A stretch of 58,988 nt of DNA from Flavobacteriaceae bacterium (lineage in GTDB: Bacteria; Bacteroidota; Bacteroidia; Flavobacteriales; Weeksellaceae): contig JAUMXI010000007.1 of NCBI GenBank assembly GCA_030529185.1, forward strand, positions 1-58,988, written 5' to 3'. This document shows positions 15,739-26,170 of the stretch, one piece after another. A program made the translations under genes and the position numbers. How positions within the stretch are numbered: the first letter of the stretch is position 1; the number at the start of each line of letters is the position of its first letter. The notes under the pieces were generated by a model that had not been told where the DNA came from, searched no databases, and saw nothing but the letters and a program-made list of their open reading frames with translations.

Positions 15739-18700
15739 ATGCTGAATAAAATCATATCTTTTTCTATAAAGAATAAACTCATCATAGCACTCCTTACTTT
15801 GGGACTGGTGATTTATGGTCTTTTTGAAGTAAAAAAACTCCCGATAGATGCCGTTCCAGATATTACGGATAATCAGGTTCAAATCATTACAGTATCACCA
15901 AGTTTGGGAGCAGAGGATATAGAGAGGTTTATCACATTTCCGTTAGAACAAGCCAATAATAATATACAAGGGATAAAACAAATCCGAAGCTTTTCGCGTT
16001 TTGGCCTATCGGTTATTACCATTGTTTTTGATGATGAAACGGATATTTTCCTCGCACGCCAACAAGTAGCAGAAAGGCTTCAGCAGATAGAGATTCCTAA
16101 TGAATTAGGAACACCTACTATGGCTCCCATTACTACGGGCTTAGGAGAGATTTATCAATATGTAGTTCGCCCCAAGAAAGGCTATGAGCATCGATATTCT
16201 GCAATGGATTTGAGGACAATTCAGGATTGGATTGTTAGGAGGCAATTATTAGGCATTGAAGGAGTGGCAGATGTGGCAAGTTTTGGAGGAGATCTCAAAC
16301 AGTACGAAATCGCCGTTAATCCTACCCAGCTGAAAGAAATGCAAGTAACAATGTCAGAGGTTTTTACTGCATTGGAGGAAAATAACCAAAATACGGGTGG
16401 AGCGTATATAGAAAAAGGACCAACCGTGCTTTTCATCAGAACAGAAGGGCTTGCAGGAAAAATAGAAGACATTGAAAATATAGTGGTGAAAAACCTACCT
16501 GATGGAACTCCCGTTTTAGTAAAAAATATTGGTAAAGTGCAGTATGGAAAGGCAATTCGATATGGAGCGATGACATATAACGGAGAAGGCGAAGTTGCTG
16601 GTGCAGTAGTGATGATGCTTAAGGGTGCCAATTCCAACGAGGTAATAGGTAAGGTGAAAAACCGTATCGATGAAATTCAGAAAACACTGCCAGAAGGTGT
16701 AAAAATAGAAGCCTTTTTGGATAGAACTAAAATGGTAAATAACGCCATCTCTACCGTCGCCAAAAACCTTACGGAAGGGGCATTGATAGTGGTATTTGTA
16801 TTGGTGTTGTTTCTCGGAAATTTTAGAGCAGGGTTTTTAGTAGCCTCTGTAATTCCTTTGGCAATGCTTTTCGCTATTATTATGATGAATATCTTTGGGG
16901 TGAGCGGTAATTTGATGAGTCTCGGTGCTTTAGATTTTGGATTGATTGTAGATGGGGCGGTAATTATCGTAGAGGCGGTTCTGCATAAGTTCCACGATTT
17001 AAAAAGACAAAAAATCTTTGCTATCTCCCAAAACAGAATGAACCAAGAGGTGGAGGCTTCGGCTGGAAAAATGATGAATTCTGCCGTATTTGGACAAATC
17101 ATTATTTTAATAGTATATCTTCCCATTCTTTCTCTTCAAGGGATAGAAGGGAAAATGTTTAAACCAATGGCACAGACGGTAGCCTTTGCTCTATTAGGAG
17201 CGTTTATTTTGTCTATTACATATGTGCCAATGATGAGTAGCTTAGTTTTGTCTAAGAAAATTAAAGATAAAAAGAATTTCTCGGATAAGATGATAGAGAA
17301 GCTGGAAGTGGCCTATGAAAAGACTTTAAACAAGGCACTTGCTGTCTCAAAACTTGTGATAATGCTCGTTGTGGCTTTTTTCGTTTTTGCCCTTTTTATT
17401 CTCTCGAGATTGGGAGGAGAGTTTATACCAACGCTTCCAGAAGGGGATTTTGCAGTGGATACACGAGTCCTTACAGGAAGTAATCTGAAAACTTCTACCG
17501 ATGCCGTACAACAGGCCTCTAAAATCCTATTAGAAAAATTCCCCGAAGTGGAAAAAGTGGTCGGCAAAACAGGTAGCAGTGAAATCCCGACAGACCCAAT
17601 GCCAATTGATGCAAGTGATATGATGGTTATACTAAAACCTCGTTCAGAATGGACTTCAGCAGAGACCTATGACGAACTTTCTGAAAAAATGACCAAAGAA
17701 TTAAAGGAAAATACTCTCGGGGTCACTTTCTCCTTTCAGTATCCTGTAAATATGAGATTTAATGAGTTGATGACAGGAGCGAGGCAAGATGTGGTTTGTA
17801 AGATTTTTGGTGAAAATTTAGACACTCTCAAAGTATATGCGGAAAAATTAGGCGAAATTTCAAAAAAAATTCAAGGAGCAGAAAATATTTTCGTTGAACC
17901 TATTTCGGGAATTCCTCAGATAATCATCTCGTATCATCGTAGTGCAATGGCAAGGTATGGGCTAAACATTAAGGAGGTAAATCGTGTTGTTAATATGGCA
18001 TTTGCAGGGCAATCTGCTGGTGCTGTATATGAGGGAGAAAAGCGTTTTGATTTGGTGGTAAGAATGGGGAGCGAACAAAGAAAAAACATTGATGATGTGA
18101 AAAACTTGCTCATTAATACCCCTTCTGGAATGGCGATTCCTTTAAGAGAGGTAGCAAGCGTAGAGCTGAAAGAAAGTATAAACCAGATTCAGAGAGAGGA
18201 CACTCAAAGGAGAATATTGGTGGGATTTAATGTAAAAGGAAGAGACATACAAAATACGGTGGCAGATTTACAAACGCAGGTAGAGCAAGGCTTAAAACTT
18301 CCAGCAGGTTATTTTGTGAAATATGGAGGAACTTTTGAAAATTTACAACAAGCCAAATCAAGATTGTCATTGGCAGTTCCTGTGAGTTTATTGCTGATAT
18401 TATTGATGTTGTATTTCACTTTCCGCTCCGTAAAATATGGTTTGCTTATTTTCTCGGCAATTCCTCTTTCGGCTATAGGTGGAATACTCGCTCTATGGCT
18501 CCGAGATATGAATTTTAGTATTTCGGCAGGTGTGGGCTTTATTGCTCTCTTTGGTGTGGCAGTGCTCAATGGTATTGTTCTTGTGGCAGAGTTTAATCGG
18601 CAAAAAGAAAATTATTCGGATTTGAAAGATGTGGTAAAAATAGGAGGCAAAAGCAGATTGAGACCCGTGCTAATGACGGCTTTTGTAGCATCATTAGGCT

Positions 18701-18882
18701 TCCTTCCAATGGCAATCAGTTCAGGAGAGGGATCGGAGGTGCAAAGACCATTGGCTACGGTAGTGATTGGGGGGCTATTATTGGCTACGGGGCTTACATT
18801 GTATTTATTACCAATTCTTTACATTTGGGTAGAGAAGAGATTTAACAAGAAAACATTAATAGAAAAAAATGAAGAATATTAA
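15739..18882 (+). CDS. Heavy-metal efflux RND transporter, CzcA-like
   Basis: 1047 residues with the 12-helix RND layout: N-terminal helix (IIALLTLGLVIYGLFEV), two large periplasmic loops (about 35-340 and 560-860) and two six-helix halves. The fourth helix reads DFGLIVDGAVIIVEA (Asp399, Asp405), the signature of the CzcA/divalent-cation branch of the HME-RND family, rather than the CusA copper/silver form. Zn, Co, Cd or Ni are therefore the likely substrates. It is the inner-membrane proton-driven pump of the tripartite system completed by the next two genes, with which it overlaps or abuts. Confidence 0.93.
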   Translation: MLNKIISFSIKNKLIIALLTLGLVIYGLFEVKKLPIDAVPDITDNQVQIITVSPSLGAEDIERFITFPLEQANNNIQGIKQIRSFSRFGLSVITIVFDDETDIFLARQQVAERLQQIEIPNELGTPTMAPITTGLGEIYQYVVRPKKGYEHRYSAMDLRTIQDWIVRRQLLGIEGVADVASFGGDLKQYEIAVNPTQLKEMQVTMSEVFTALEENNQNTGGAYIEKGPTVLFIRTEGLAGKIEDIENIVVKNLPDGTPVLVKNIGKVQYGKAIRYGAMTYNGEGEVAGAVVMMLKGANSNEVIGKVKNRIDEIQKTLPEGVKIEAFLDRTKMVNNAISTVAKNLTEGALIVVFVLVLFLGNFRAGFLVASVIPLAMLFAIIMMNIFGVSGNLMSLGALDFGLIVDGAVIIVEAVLHKFHDLKRQKIFAISQNRMNQEVEASAGKMMNSAVFGQIIILIVYLPILSLQGIEGKMFKPMAQTVAFALLGAFILSITYVPMMSSLVLSKKIKDKKNFSDKMIEKLEVAYEKTLNKALAVSKLVIMLVVAFFVFALFILSRLGGEFIPTLPEGDFAVDTRVLTGSNLKTSTDAVQQASKILLEKFPEVEKVVGKTGSSEIPTDPMPIDASDMMVILKPRSEWTSAETYDELSEKMTKELKENTLGVTFSFQYPVNMRFNELMTGARQDVVCKIFGENLDTLKVYAEKLGEISKKIQGAENIFVEPISGIPQIIISYHRSAMARYGLNIKEVNRVVNMAFAGQSAGAVYEGEKRFDLVVRMGSEQRKNIDDVKNLLINTPSGMAIPLREVASVELKESINQIQREDTQRRILVGFNVKGRDIQNTVADLQTQVEQGLKLPAGYFVKYGGTFENLQQAKSRLSLAVPVSLLLILLMLYFTFRSVKYGLLIFSAIPLSAIGGILALWLRDMNFSISAGVGFIALFGVAVLNGIVLVAEFNRQKENYSDLKDVVKIGGKSRLRPVLMTAFVASLGFLPMAISSGEGSEVQRPLATVVIGGLLLATGLTLYLLPILYIWVEKRFNKKTLIEKNEEY

Positions 18883-20062
18883 AATTTTATTTTTATTATT
18901 GATAGGCATTAGAGCTTTTGGGCAGATTTCTATTTCCCTTGATGAGGCGTATGAGAAAGCTTTGCAAAATAATTTAGATGTCAAAGGAGCCAAGCTAAAA
19001 GTAGAGTTTCAGAATAAAATTAAAAACTCTGGAATAGAGGTAGAAGCATTGAACTTCTCCACTGAAATAGGGCAAATAGATACGAAAGATTTTGATTATA
19101 ATTTTAGCATTTCTCAAACTTTTAGATTACCTAATTTCTACAGAAGACAAAAAAAACTCTTATTAGAAGAGTGGAATGCTAGTCTGGTGGAAGAGAATCT
19201 CCAAAAATGGAAACTGAAAAAGGATTTGAGCTTGATTTTCAGTCATCTACATTATTTAGATGAAAAAAAGAGGCTTTTAGAAAAAACGGATAGTATTTAT
19301 ACTCAATATTTTAGTAAAGCAGATTTAAGATTGAGAAAAGGAGAAGCACACCTGCTGGAGGTATCAACAGCGGAGAGCCTAAAATCGCAGATTAATATTC
19401 AGTTATTTAATATTAAAAAAGACAAAGAGGTGGCTTTGCGAGAACTTAATTTTATCATCAATGACCACCAGACTTATACCAATAGGGAAGAGAAATTCAG
19501 GCTTGAGAAGAAAATCTTTGGCGAGGTTGATTTGAATCAACATTGGATAGTTCAGCGACTAGAACAACAAGAAAATATAGAATTAGCGAGGCTTAATGCT
19601 GAGAAAACCAAACTGTTGCCTTATTTTAGTTTAGGTTATAACAATTCCGCAAAAAGAGATTTGGATAGCCCGATTCGTTTGCATAGCCTTACTTTTGGGG
19701 TAAGTATCCCTGTTTTTAATGTGGGACAAAAGTCCGTTATTCAGGGGCAAAAAGTCAATCAAATCATCGCTAAAAATAACAAAGAAATAGGCATTCGAGA
19801 TTTAAAAAAACAATTATCAGAGCTGATAGGAGAATATGAAAAACTACATTCCGAGGTGAATTATTACGAGCAAAAAGGCTTGGAAAACTCTGAAAAAATC
19901 ATTGAAACAGCAAGTTCCCAGCTTTATAAAGGGGAAATTAATTTTTTTGAGTGGTTCGTTTTAGTAAATCAAGCTTTGGAAATTCAAAACCAATACATTG
20001 ATAGAACCAAGGATTTGAATGATAAAATAATAGAAATTAACGCTTTGTTTATAAAATCATAG
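18869..20062 (+). CDS. TolC-family outer-membrane channel of the RND system
   Basis: 397 residues with a signal peptide (MKNIKILFLLLIGIRAFGQ) and two repeats of the outer-membrane efflux protein domain, rich in long helices (for example ISLDEAYEKALQNNLDVKGA). This is the CzcC/TolC-type exit duct through the outer membrane. The start overlaps the pump gene by 14 bp, which indicates coupled translation. The length, shorter than the 450-500 residues of TolC, is common for CzcC-type proteins in Bacteroidota. Confidence 0.9.
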   Translation: MKNIKILFLLLIGIRAFGQISISLDEAYEKALQNNLDVKGAKLKVEFQNKIKNSGIEVEALNFSTEIGQIDTKDFDYNFSISQTFRLPNFYRRQKKLLLEEWNASLVEENLQKWKLKKDLSLIFSHLHYLDEKKRLLEKTDSIYTQYFSKADLRLRKGEAHLLEVSTAESLKSQINIQLFNIKKDKEVALRELNFIINDHQTYTNREEKFRLEKKIFGEVDLNQHWIVQRLEQQENIELARLNAEKTKLLPYFSLGYNNSAKRDLDSPIRLHSLTFGVSIPVFNVGQKSVIQGQKVNQIIAKNNKEIGIRDLKKQLSELIGEYEKLHSEVNYYEQKGLENSEKIIETASSQLYKGEINFFEWFVLVNQALEIQNQYIDRTKDLNDKIIEINALFIKS

Positions 20063-20069
20063 TTGAATC

Positions 20070-21212
20070 ATGAAAAAAATGAAACATATTTTTTGGGCAG
20101 GAGGACTTAGTTTAATGTTCTTTTATTGCTCTGAACCCCAAGAACTTTCAGTAGAAGAATATCAAATTTCAGAGGAGGAGAATAAAATTACCCTGAACGA
20201 TATTCAAATGAAAAATACAGGAATCCGAACCTCCTCGCTTGAAAACAAAGAAATGGCTATTAAAATAATAGTTTCTGGTGTGGTAGATGTCCCTCCTAAT
20301 GCTATGGCAAGTGTATCAGCACCAAGTGGAGGCTATGTGCGAAGTACTAAATTTTTGGAAGGAAACTTCGTGAATAAAGGAGAAGTCTTGGCAATTTTGG
20401 AAGACCCTAATATCGTGCAATTGCAACAAGATTACCTATTAGCAAAGTCTAATTTATCCTATGCAGAAAAAGATTTTATTAGACAAAAAGATTTAAATGA
20501 AAGTAAAGCAAGTAGTGATAAAGCAATGCAAATGGCTGAAACTGAGGTTCAAAATCAAAGAATTATTCTTAATGCTATAGCAGATAAACTGAAGATTTTG
20601 GAAATCAACCCTAATGGGCTACACGCAGGGAATATCCAAAGGAGCGTGGCAATTAAAGCTCCTATTTCAGGGCATATTTCATCGGTAAATATTAATTTAG
20701 GACAATATGTCTCTCCCTCCGATAAACTCTTTGAAATAGTGAATACCAAAGAAAAACTTCTTGTTTTAAGGGTGTTTGAAAAAGATTTATCTAAAATCAA
20801 GATAGGGCAAAGGCTTTGGGCTTACACCAATGAAAGCCCTGATAAGAAAATACCAGCAGATATATTTTTGATTAGCAAAAATTTTGAGGCAGATAGAAGC
20901 GTCTTGGTCTATTGTAGGATAAAGACTGCGGTGGAGCATTGGGCAAGGGGGACTTTCATCAACGCAGAGATAGAAACCGAAAACCATAAAGGAAATTCTA
21001 TTTCAGATGATGCTATTGTCACTTGGGAAGGAAAACAATATGTTTTTGAAGAAGTAAGCTCTAATACCTTTAAAATGCTTGAGATACAAATCGGAAATTC
21101 TGAGAGTGGCTATACAGAACTTAAAAATGTATCCGAAGATTTTTTAAAAAAGAAATTGGTGTATAGGGGAGCCTATTCTCTCCTAATGGGACTAAAAAAT
21201 ATAGAAGAATAA
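20070..21212 (+). CDS. RND periplasmic adaptor (membrane fusion) lipoprotein
   Basis: 380 residues. The N-terminus MKKMKHIFWAGGLSLMFFYC-SEP looks like a lipoprotein signal with Cys21 as the lipidated residue. The MFP domains follow: lipoyl halves (SAPSGGYVRSTKFLEGNFVNKGEVL and KAPISGHISSVNINLGQYVSP, quoted in part: GGYVRSTKFLEGNFVNKGE, APISGHISSVNINLGQYV), an alpha hairpin between them (about 120-180) and a beta barrel. It joins the pump to the outer-membrane channel. It starts 8 bp after the channel gene; a terminator at 21221-21247 ends the operon. Confidence 0.92.
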   Translation: MKKMKHIFWAGGLSLMFFYCSEPQELSVEEYQISEEENKITLNDIQMKNTGIRTSSLENKEMAIKIIVSGVVDVPPNAMASVSAPSGGYVRSTKFLEGNFVNKGEVLAILEDPNIVQLQQDYLLAKSNLSYAEKDFIRQKDLNESKASSDKAMQMAETEVQNQRIILNAIADKLKILEINPNGLHAGNIQRSVAIKAPISGHISSVNINLGQYVSPSDKLFEIVNTKEKLLVLRVFEKDLSKIKIGQRLWAYTNESPDKKIPADIFLISKNFEADRSVLVYCRIKTAVEHWARGTFINAEIETENHKGNSISDDAIVTWEGKQYVFEEVSSNTFKMLEIQIGNSESGYTELKNVSEDFLKKKLVYRGAYSLLMGLKNIEE

Positions 21213-21220
21213 ACCCGAAA

Positions 21221-21247
21221 AGCCACTCCGTTTCTGGGGTGGTTTTT
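21221..21247 (+). terminator. Terminator of the RND efflux operon
   Basis: CCACTCC (21223-21229) pairs with GGGGTGG (21236-21242), followed by five T. Confidence 0.85.
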
Positions 21248-21266
21248 CATTGAGTATTTATTTTCT

Positions 21267-21274
21267 TATTTTTG
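21267..21274 (+). promoter_or_regulatory. Promoter -7 element of recR, implying a leaderless mRNA
   Basis: TATTTTTG ends 4 nt before the recR ATG at 21279, so transcription would begin at the start codon. TTTTT at 21243-21247 (19 nt spacing) is the only candidate -33. Confidence 0.5.
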
Positions 21275-21278
21275 CCCA

Positions 21279-21890
21279 ATGAATTTTCCAAGTAAAGTTT
21301 TATCCAAAGCCGTGGAGGAGATTTCTGGGCTTCCGAGTATTGGTAAAAAATCAGCATTGAGGCTGGTTTTACATCTTTTGAAACAACCCAAATCTCAAGG
21401 GCTTTCCCTTGCCAAAGCCGTAGAAAATTTGGTGAATGATATTCAGTATTGCAAAGAATGCCATAATTTTTCGGATACGGAGATTTGCGAAATCTGTGCC
21501 GATGAAAAAAGAATTGCCGATACGCTTTGCATTGTAGAAGATGTGAGAGATGTTTTAGCGATAGAAAACACGGCGAAATATCAAGGGAAATATTTGGTTC
21601 TTGGGGGTAAAATTTCCCCTATGGAAGGCATTGGACCGCATCAACTCAACATTGGTAGTATTGAAAATAAACTCAACAATGGAAATGTAAAAGAGATTAT
21701 TTTTGCCCTTAGTGCTACGATGGAGGGCGATACTACGGCGTATTATATTTACAAAAAATTTAAAAGTTTTGAGGTGAAGTTTTCCAGCATCGCAAGGGGA
21801 ATTGCCGTAGGTGATGAGTTGGAATACGCTGATGAAATCTCACTCGGGCGTTCCATTGTCAACAGGCTTCCTTACGATGAAACAAAATAA
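21279..21890 (+). CDS. recR: Recombination mediator RecR
   Basis: 203 residues. With RecO and RecF it loads RecA onto SSB-coated gaps. Order: N-terminal helix-hairpin-helix (ISGLPSIGKKSALRL), C4 zinc finger (CKECHNFSDTEICEIC), Toprim domain (LCIVEDVRDVLAIE, then GGKISPMEGIGPHQLNI) and the C-terminal segment with ARGIAVGDELEYADEISLGRS (core: RGIAVGDELEYADE). Full length. Together with recJ and uvrA it is one of several repair genes in the window, but each has its own promoter. Confidence 0.96.
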   Translation: MNFPSKVLSKAVEEISGLPSIGKKSALRLVLHLLKQPKSQGLSLAKAVENLVNDIQYCKECHNFSDTEICEICADEKRIADTLCIVEDVRDVLAIENTAKYQGKYLVLGGKISPMEGIGPHQLNIGSIENKLNNGNVKEIIFALSATMEGDTTAYYIYKKFKSFEVKFSSIARGIAVGDELEYADEISLGRSIVNRLPYDETK

Positions 21891-21921
21891 AAAAGCCAAT
21901 CATTATAGATTAGCTTTTTTT
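21889..21921. terminator. Bidirectional terminator between recR and pepT
   Basis: AAAAAAGC-AATC pairs with GATT-GCTTTTTT. It overlaps the recR stop and lies 5 bp from the pepT stop. A and T runs on both sides suit the two converging genes. Confidence 0.85.
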
Positions 21922-21925
21922 ATTT

Positions 21926-23182
21926 TTATCTGTTCGCAACATTTTGTGCAATTTGAATAATCACCTGCGTAGCTTTCTCCATTGACTCCAACGGAATGTA
22001 TTCGTAAGGTCCGTGGAAGTTTTGTCCTCCCGTGAAAATATTCGGACACGGAAGCCCCATATACGAAAGTTGAGCCCCATCAGTTCCGCCTCTAATTGCC
22101 TTTACTACTGGGGTAATTCCCAAATCTTTCATTGATTGCTCGGCGATTTCTACAATGTGCATTTTCCCCTCAAATTGTTTTTTCATATTCAAGTATTGAG
22201 GTTTGATTTCCAATTCTACTGTGCCATCGCCATATTTTTGGTTGAATTCCGCCACTTTATCCGTGATGAATTTCTTTCTCGCCTCAAATTTCTCTTCATC
22301 GTGGTCACGGATAATGTATTGTAATTTTGCATCGGAAACATCGGCTTTAATATCCATTAAATGATAGAAACCTTCGTATCCTCTCGTAGTTGCAGGAGTT
22401 TCGTTTGCTGGTAAAGATTGGATAAATTCAGCGACTAAAAGGTTGGCATTGACCATTTTCCCGTAAGCATAACCTGGGTGAACACTCAACCCGTTGAATT
22501 TCACCACAGCACCAGCGGCGTTAAAGTTTTCGTATTCTATTTCTCCAACATCGCTTCCGTCCATTGTGTAAGCCCACTCGGCACCGAATTTTTTCACATC
22601 AAAAAGGTGTGCTCCTCTACCGATTTCCTCATCAGGATTAAAGGCAATGGCAATTTTTCCGTGCTTGATTTCAGGGTGTTTGATGAGGTATTCCGCTGCA
22701 GTCATAATCTCTGCAATTCCAGATTTGTCATCAGCACTCAAAAGGCTCGTTCCGTCAGTCGTGATGAGGGTTTGACCTTTATACTGCTTTAAACTTTCAA
22801 ATTTATTAGGTGAAAGCGTGAAACCTGTTTCTTTGTTTAAAACCAAATCTCCACCATCATAGTTTTCCCAAACTTGTGGATTTACATTTTTCCCGTTGAA
22901 GTCTGGCGAACTATCAAAGTGGGCGATAAAGCCAATCGTAGGCACTTCTTTCTCAATATTTGATGGAATGTAGCCATAAACATAAGAGTGCTCATCAATG
23001 GAAACATCTTCTAAACCAATGGTTTTCATTTCCTCAAAAAGGTGTTTTGCCATATCCCATTGCTGTGGCGAACTAGGGGTTTCCTCACATTCTGGGTCGC
23101 TGGTAGAGTAGATTTTCACATAAGTTAAAAGCCTCTGAAGGAGTTTCTCTCTCCATTCGGCACTAAAATTTATTGCTTGCAT
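21926..23182 (-). CDS. pepT: Peptidase T (tripeptide aminopeptidase)
   Basis: 418 residues, M20B metallopeptidase, cytosolic. It removes the N-terminal residue from tripeptides using two zinc ions. Metal and catalytic motifs: HFDSSPDF (His), DGTSLLSADDKSG (bridging Asp), NPDEEIGRG (catalytic Glu and zinc Glu), TMDGSDVGE (Asp) and the C-terminal NIFTGGQNFHGPYE (His). All are intact. Normal length. It has its own -7 element at 23212-23219. Confidence 0.95.
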   Translation of the reverse strand: MQAINFSAEWREKLLQRLLTYVKIYSTSDPECEETPSSPQQWDMAKHLFEEMKTIGLEDVSIDEHSYVYGYIPSNIEKEVPTIGFIAHFDSSPDFNGKNVNPQVWENYDGGDLVLNKETGFTLSPNKFESLKQYKGQTLITTDGTSLLSADDKSGIAEIMTAAEYLIKHPEIKHGKIAIAFNPDEEIGRGAHLFDVKKFGAEWAYTMDGSDVGEIEYENFNAAGAVVKFNGLSVHPGYAYGKMVNANLLVAEFIQSLPANETPATTRGYEGFYHLMDIKADVSDAKLQYIIRDHDEEKFEARKKFITDKVAEFNQKYGDGTVELEIKPQYLNMKKQFEGKMHIVEIAEQSMKDLGITPVVKAIRGGTDGAQLSYMGLPCPNIFTGGQNFHGPYEYIPLESMEKATQVIIQIAQNVANR

Positions 23183-23211
23183 TTTCTTTGTAATATTTTC
23201 GCAAAAGTAAT

Positions 23212-23219
23212 GGTTTTGA
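23212..23219 (-). promoter_or_regulatory. Promoter -7 element of pepT
   Basis: On the minus strand TACTTTTG matches TAnnTTTG, 29 nt before the ATG and just past the uvrA stop. Confidence 0.6.
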
Positions 23220-23239
23220 AGGGAGTTTGCAAAATAATA

Positions 23240-26044
23240 TTAAATCATTTGATTTCCCAATTTCTCTGCGACAAACTTAGCGGTGTGAGATTTTTTGTTT
23301 TGGGCTAAATCTTCGGGAGTTCCTGCGAAGACGATTTCTCCGCCGTATTTTCCTGCTTCGGGACCGATGTCTATCACCCAATCCGCAGATTTAATAATAT
23401 TAGGTTGATGCTCAATCACGATTACAGAATGTCCCAATTCTACCAAGGCTTGGAGGGATTTCATTAACTTATTAATGTCGTGGAAATGCAGTCCAGTAGA
23501 GGGTTCATCGAAAATAAACAGCGTTTTTTCTGTCGTTACACCTTTCACCAAAAACGAAGCCAATTTCACCCTTTGAGCCTCTCCCCCCGAAAGAGTGGAA
23601 GAACTTTGCCCCAACTGCAAATAACCTAAACCGACCTCTTGTAAAGGTTTTAGTTTGGTAACGATTTTCTCATCTTGATGCTCTTTAAAAAAGGCAATTG
23701 CATCATCTATGGTAAGATGTAAAATGTCAGAAATATTTTTATCGTGGTATCTAATATCCAGAATTTCAGGCTTAAAACGATTTCCTTTGCAGTGTTCACA
23801 CTCCAATTCTATGTCCGCCATAAACTGCATTGATACAGTGATAATTCCCTCGCCTTTGCATTCGTCGCACCTTCCGCCATCTACATTAAAAGAAAAATGT
23901 TTTGGTTTAAGTCCCAGCGATTTAGCCAATTTTTGTTTGGCAAAAAGGTCGCGAATATCATCATAGGCTTTGAGGTAAGTGACAGGGTTGGAACGCGAAG
24001 ATTTTCCGATAGGATTTTGGTCAATCAACTCAATGTTTTTGATTAAATGAGGGAGGAAATCTATACTGTCATAATCAGCTTTTTTACCGCCCATTCCAAG
24101 TTGAATTTGAATTCCAGTCGTCAAAACTTCCTTCATCAGTGTAGATTTTCCACTTCCCGAAACGCCAGAAATGACCACCAAATTTTCCAACGGAATATCC
24201 ACATCAATGTTTTTCAAATTGTTTTGCCTTGCCCCACGAATCTGAATAAATTCTTTGGCTTTTCGCCTTTTTTCAGGAGTTTTAATTTCTAATTTTCCAG
24301 TTAAATATTTTGAAGTTAAAGTATCTGCGTTTTTCAACTCTTTAAAATCCCCAGCAAAAACCAACTCACCACCGAGATAGCCCGCCTCTGGACCAATGTC
24401 AATAATATAATCGGCGGCACGCATCACATCTTCATCGTGTTCCACCACAATCACGGTATTGCCTAAATCTCGCAAATTTTTCAAAACTTCAATAAGATTT
24501 TCCGTGTCGCGAGAGTGTAAACCGATGCTCGGCTCATCTAAAATATAAATAGACCCCACGAGAGAACTTCCGAGGCTTGTTGCTAAGTTAATTCTCTGAC
24601 TTTCACCACCTGATAGTGTATTAGAAGTTCGGTTTAAGGTAAGATACCCCAATCCTACTTTCAGTAAAAATTCCAATCTTGTGGTGATTTCGTAGGTTAG
24701 TCTTTTCGCTACTTCTTGCTCATATTCAGTGAGTTTTAAGTTTTTGATAATGGGTAGAAGTTCATCTAATGGTAAATCAATGAAAGACTGAATGTTATGT
24801 CCGTTAATCTTTACCCAAGCCGTTTCTTCTCGCAATCTTAATCCCTCACAATCTGGGCAAGTGGTTTTCCCACGATAGCGAGAGAGCATTACGCGATATT
24901 GTATCTTATAAAGATTTTCTTCCAACATTCGGAAAAAATTGTCAATGCACGGAAAATTTCTTTCGTCAGAGCCTTTCCAAAGTAGATTTTTTTGTTCTTT
25001 ATTGAGTTCAAAATACGGCTTGTGAATTGGGAAATCAGGATTTTTCTTGATGAATTCTTGTTTCCATTCCTTCATCGTATCGCCTTTCCAACACGCCACC
25101 GCATCTTCATACACGGACAGGCGTTTATTGGGAATAACCAAATCTTCATCAATACCGATGATTTTGCCGTAGCCTTCGCATTTCGGACAAGCACCATAAG
25201 GATTATTGAAACTAAAAAAATGGACATTTGGCTCTAAAAATTCCTTGCCATCTAATTCAAATTTGTTGGAAAAAGATTTGAGATTATTTCCTGTCTCATC
25301 TCTTGTATCTGCCATCTTCAGAGAACATTGCCCGTGTCCTTCGTAAAAGGCGATTTGTATGGAATCGGCGAGTCTTTGCAGGAAACTTTCATCGTCTTCG
25401 TAAGAAAATCGGTCAATTACCAATTGGATTTCCATTCCTTCTTCTGGCACAAATCCGAAACTTTCTAGGTCTTCAATTCCAGCTAAATTTCCGTTGATTT
25501 CCAACCGCGTGAAGCCCGAAACTTTTAAGGTTTTTAAAATTTCTTTAAAGTTTGAAATTTCGTATTGTAGTGGCGACAGTAAAAGGAAAGTTGTATTTTG
25601 ATTTTCTTTGATGAAATCCACCACATCGGAAACGGAATCTTTCTTCACTTCTTCCCCAGAAATGGGCGAAAAGGTGCGACCAATCCTTGCAAAAAGCAGT
25701 TTGAGATAATCGTAAATTTCCGTGGAAGTCCCCACCGTAGAGCGAGGATTAGACGAAATGACCTTCTGCTGAATGGCAATGGAAGGTGCCAAACCTTTAA
25801 TATCATCTATTTTCGGTTTTTCCAATTTTCCCAAAAACTGACGAGCGTAGGAACTCAAGCTTTCCACATAACGCCTTTGTCCTTCGGCATAAATAGTATC
25901 AAAAGCCAAGGACGATTTTCCACTCCCCGAAACGCCTGTAATAACCACCAATTTGTTTTTCGGAATCAGCACATCTATATTTTTGAGGTTGTTGAGATGG
26001 GCATTCTTCACGAAAATATGTTTCTTAATATCTACTTCTTGCAT
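23240..26044 (-). CDS. uvrA: Excinuclease ABC subunit A
   Basis: About 934 residues. UvrA recognises bulky DNA damage with UvrB in nucleotide excision repair. Two ABC ATPase halves, each with a Walker A ([14 protein letters not shown] and [14 protein letters not shown]) and an ABC signature ([14 protein letters not shown] and [14 protein letters not shown]), plus zinc-finger modules with CPDCEGLR and CDECKGEG...CEHCKGNR. Start: I take the ATG at 26042-26044. The open frame extends four codons to a TTG at 26056, but the -7 element TACCTTTG at 26062-26069 puts the transcription start at about 26056, so only the inner ATG can be used. Confidence 0.96.
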   Translation of the reverse strand: MQEVDIKKHIFVKNAHLNNLKNIDVLIPKNKLVVITGVSGSGKSSLAFDTIYAEGQRRYVESLSSYARQFLGKLEKPKIDDIKGLAPSIAIQQKVISSNPRSTVGTSTEIYDYLKLLFARIGRTFSPISGEEVKKDSVSDVVDFIKENQNTTFLLLSPLQYEISNFKEILKTLKVSGFTRLEINGNLAGIEDLESFGFVPEEGMEIQLVIDRFSYEDDESFLQRLADSIQIAFYEGHGQCSLKMADTRDETGNNLKSFSNKFELDGKEFLEPNVHFFSFNNPYGACPKCEGYGKIIGIDEDLVIPNKRLSVYEDAVACWKGDTMKEWKQEFIKKNPDFPIHKPYFELNKEQKNLLWKGSDERNFPCIDNFFRMLEENLYKIQYRVMLSRYRGKTTCPDCEGLRLREETAWVKINGHNIQSFIDLPLDELLPIIKNLKLTEYEQEVAKRLTYEITTRLEFLLKVGLGYLTLNRTSNTLSGGESQRINLATSLGSSLVGSIYILDEPSIGLHSRDTENLIEVLKNLRDLGNTVIVVEHDEDVMRAADYIIDIGPEAGYLGGELVFAGDFKELKNADTLTSKYLTGKLEIKTPEKRRKAKEFIQIRGARQNNLKNIDVDIPLENLVVISGVSGSGKSTLMKEVLTTGIQIQLGMGGKKADYDSIDFLPHLIKNIELIDQNPIGKSSRSNPVTYLKAYDDIRDLFAKQKLAKSLGLKPKHFSFNVDGGRCDECKGEGIITVSMQFMADIELECEHCKGNRFKPEILDIRYHDKNISDILHLTIDDAIAFFKEHQDEKIVTKLKPLQEVGLGYLQLGQSSSTLSGGEAQRVKLASFLVKGVTTEKTLFIFDEPSTGLHFHDINKLMKSLQALVELGHSVIVIEHQPNIIKSADWVIDIGPEAGKYGGEIVFAGTPEDLAQNKKSHTAKFVAEKLGNQMI

Positions 26045-26061
26045 CGCTGAAATCAAAAAGA

Positions 26062-26069
26062 CAAAGGTA
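26062..26069 (-). promoter_or_regulatory. Promoter -7 element of uvrA; decides its start
   Basis: On the minus strand TACCTTTG matches TAnnTTTG. The expected start is about 12 nt before the ATG at 26044. Confidence 0.65.
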
Positions 26070-26101
26070 AGGAATTTTGAAAAGGAAGAATATTAAAATA
26101 T

Positions 26102-26145
26102 TAAAAAAGAAAACAGCAGATATTTTTTGAAAACATCTGCTGTTT
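26102..26145 (-). terminator. Terminator of the T9SS protease gene
   Basis: AAACAGCAGAT (26111-26121) pairs perfectly with ATCTGCTGTTT (26135-26145). On the minus strand a TCTTTTTT tract follows. Confidence 0.85.
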
Positions 26146-26170
26146 ATGTTAAAACATTAACCCAATAAAA

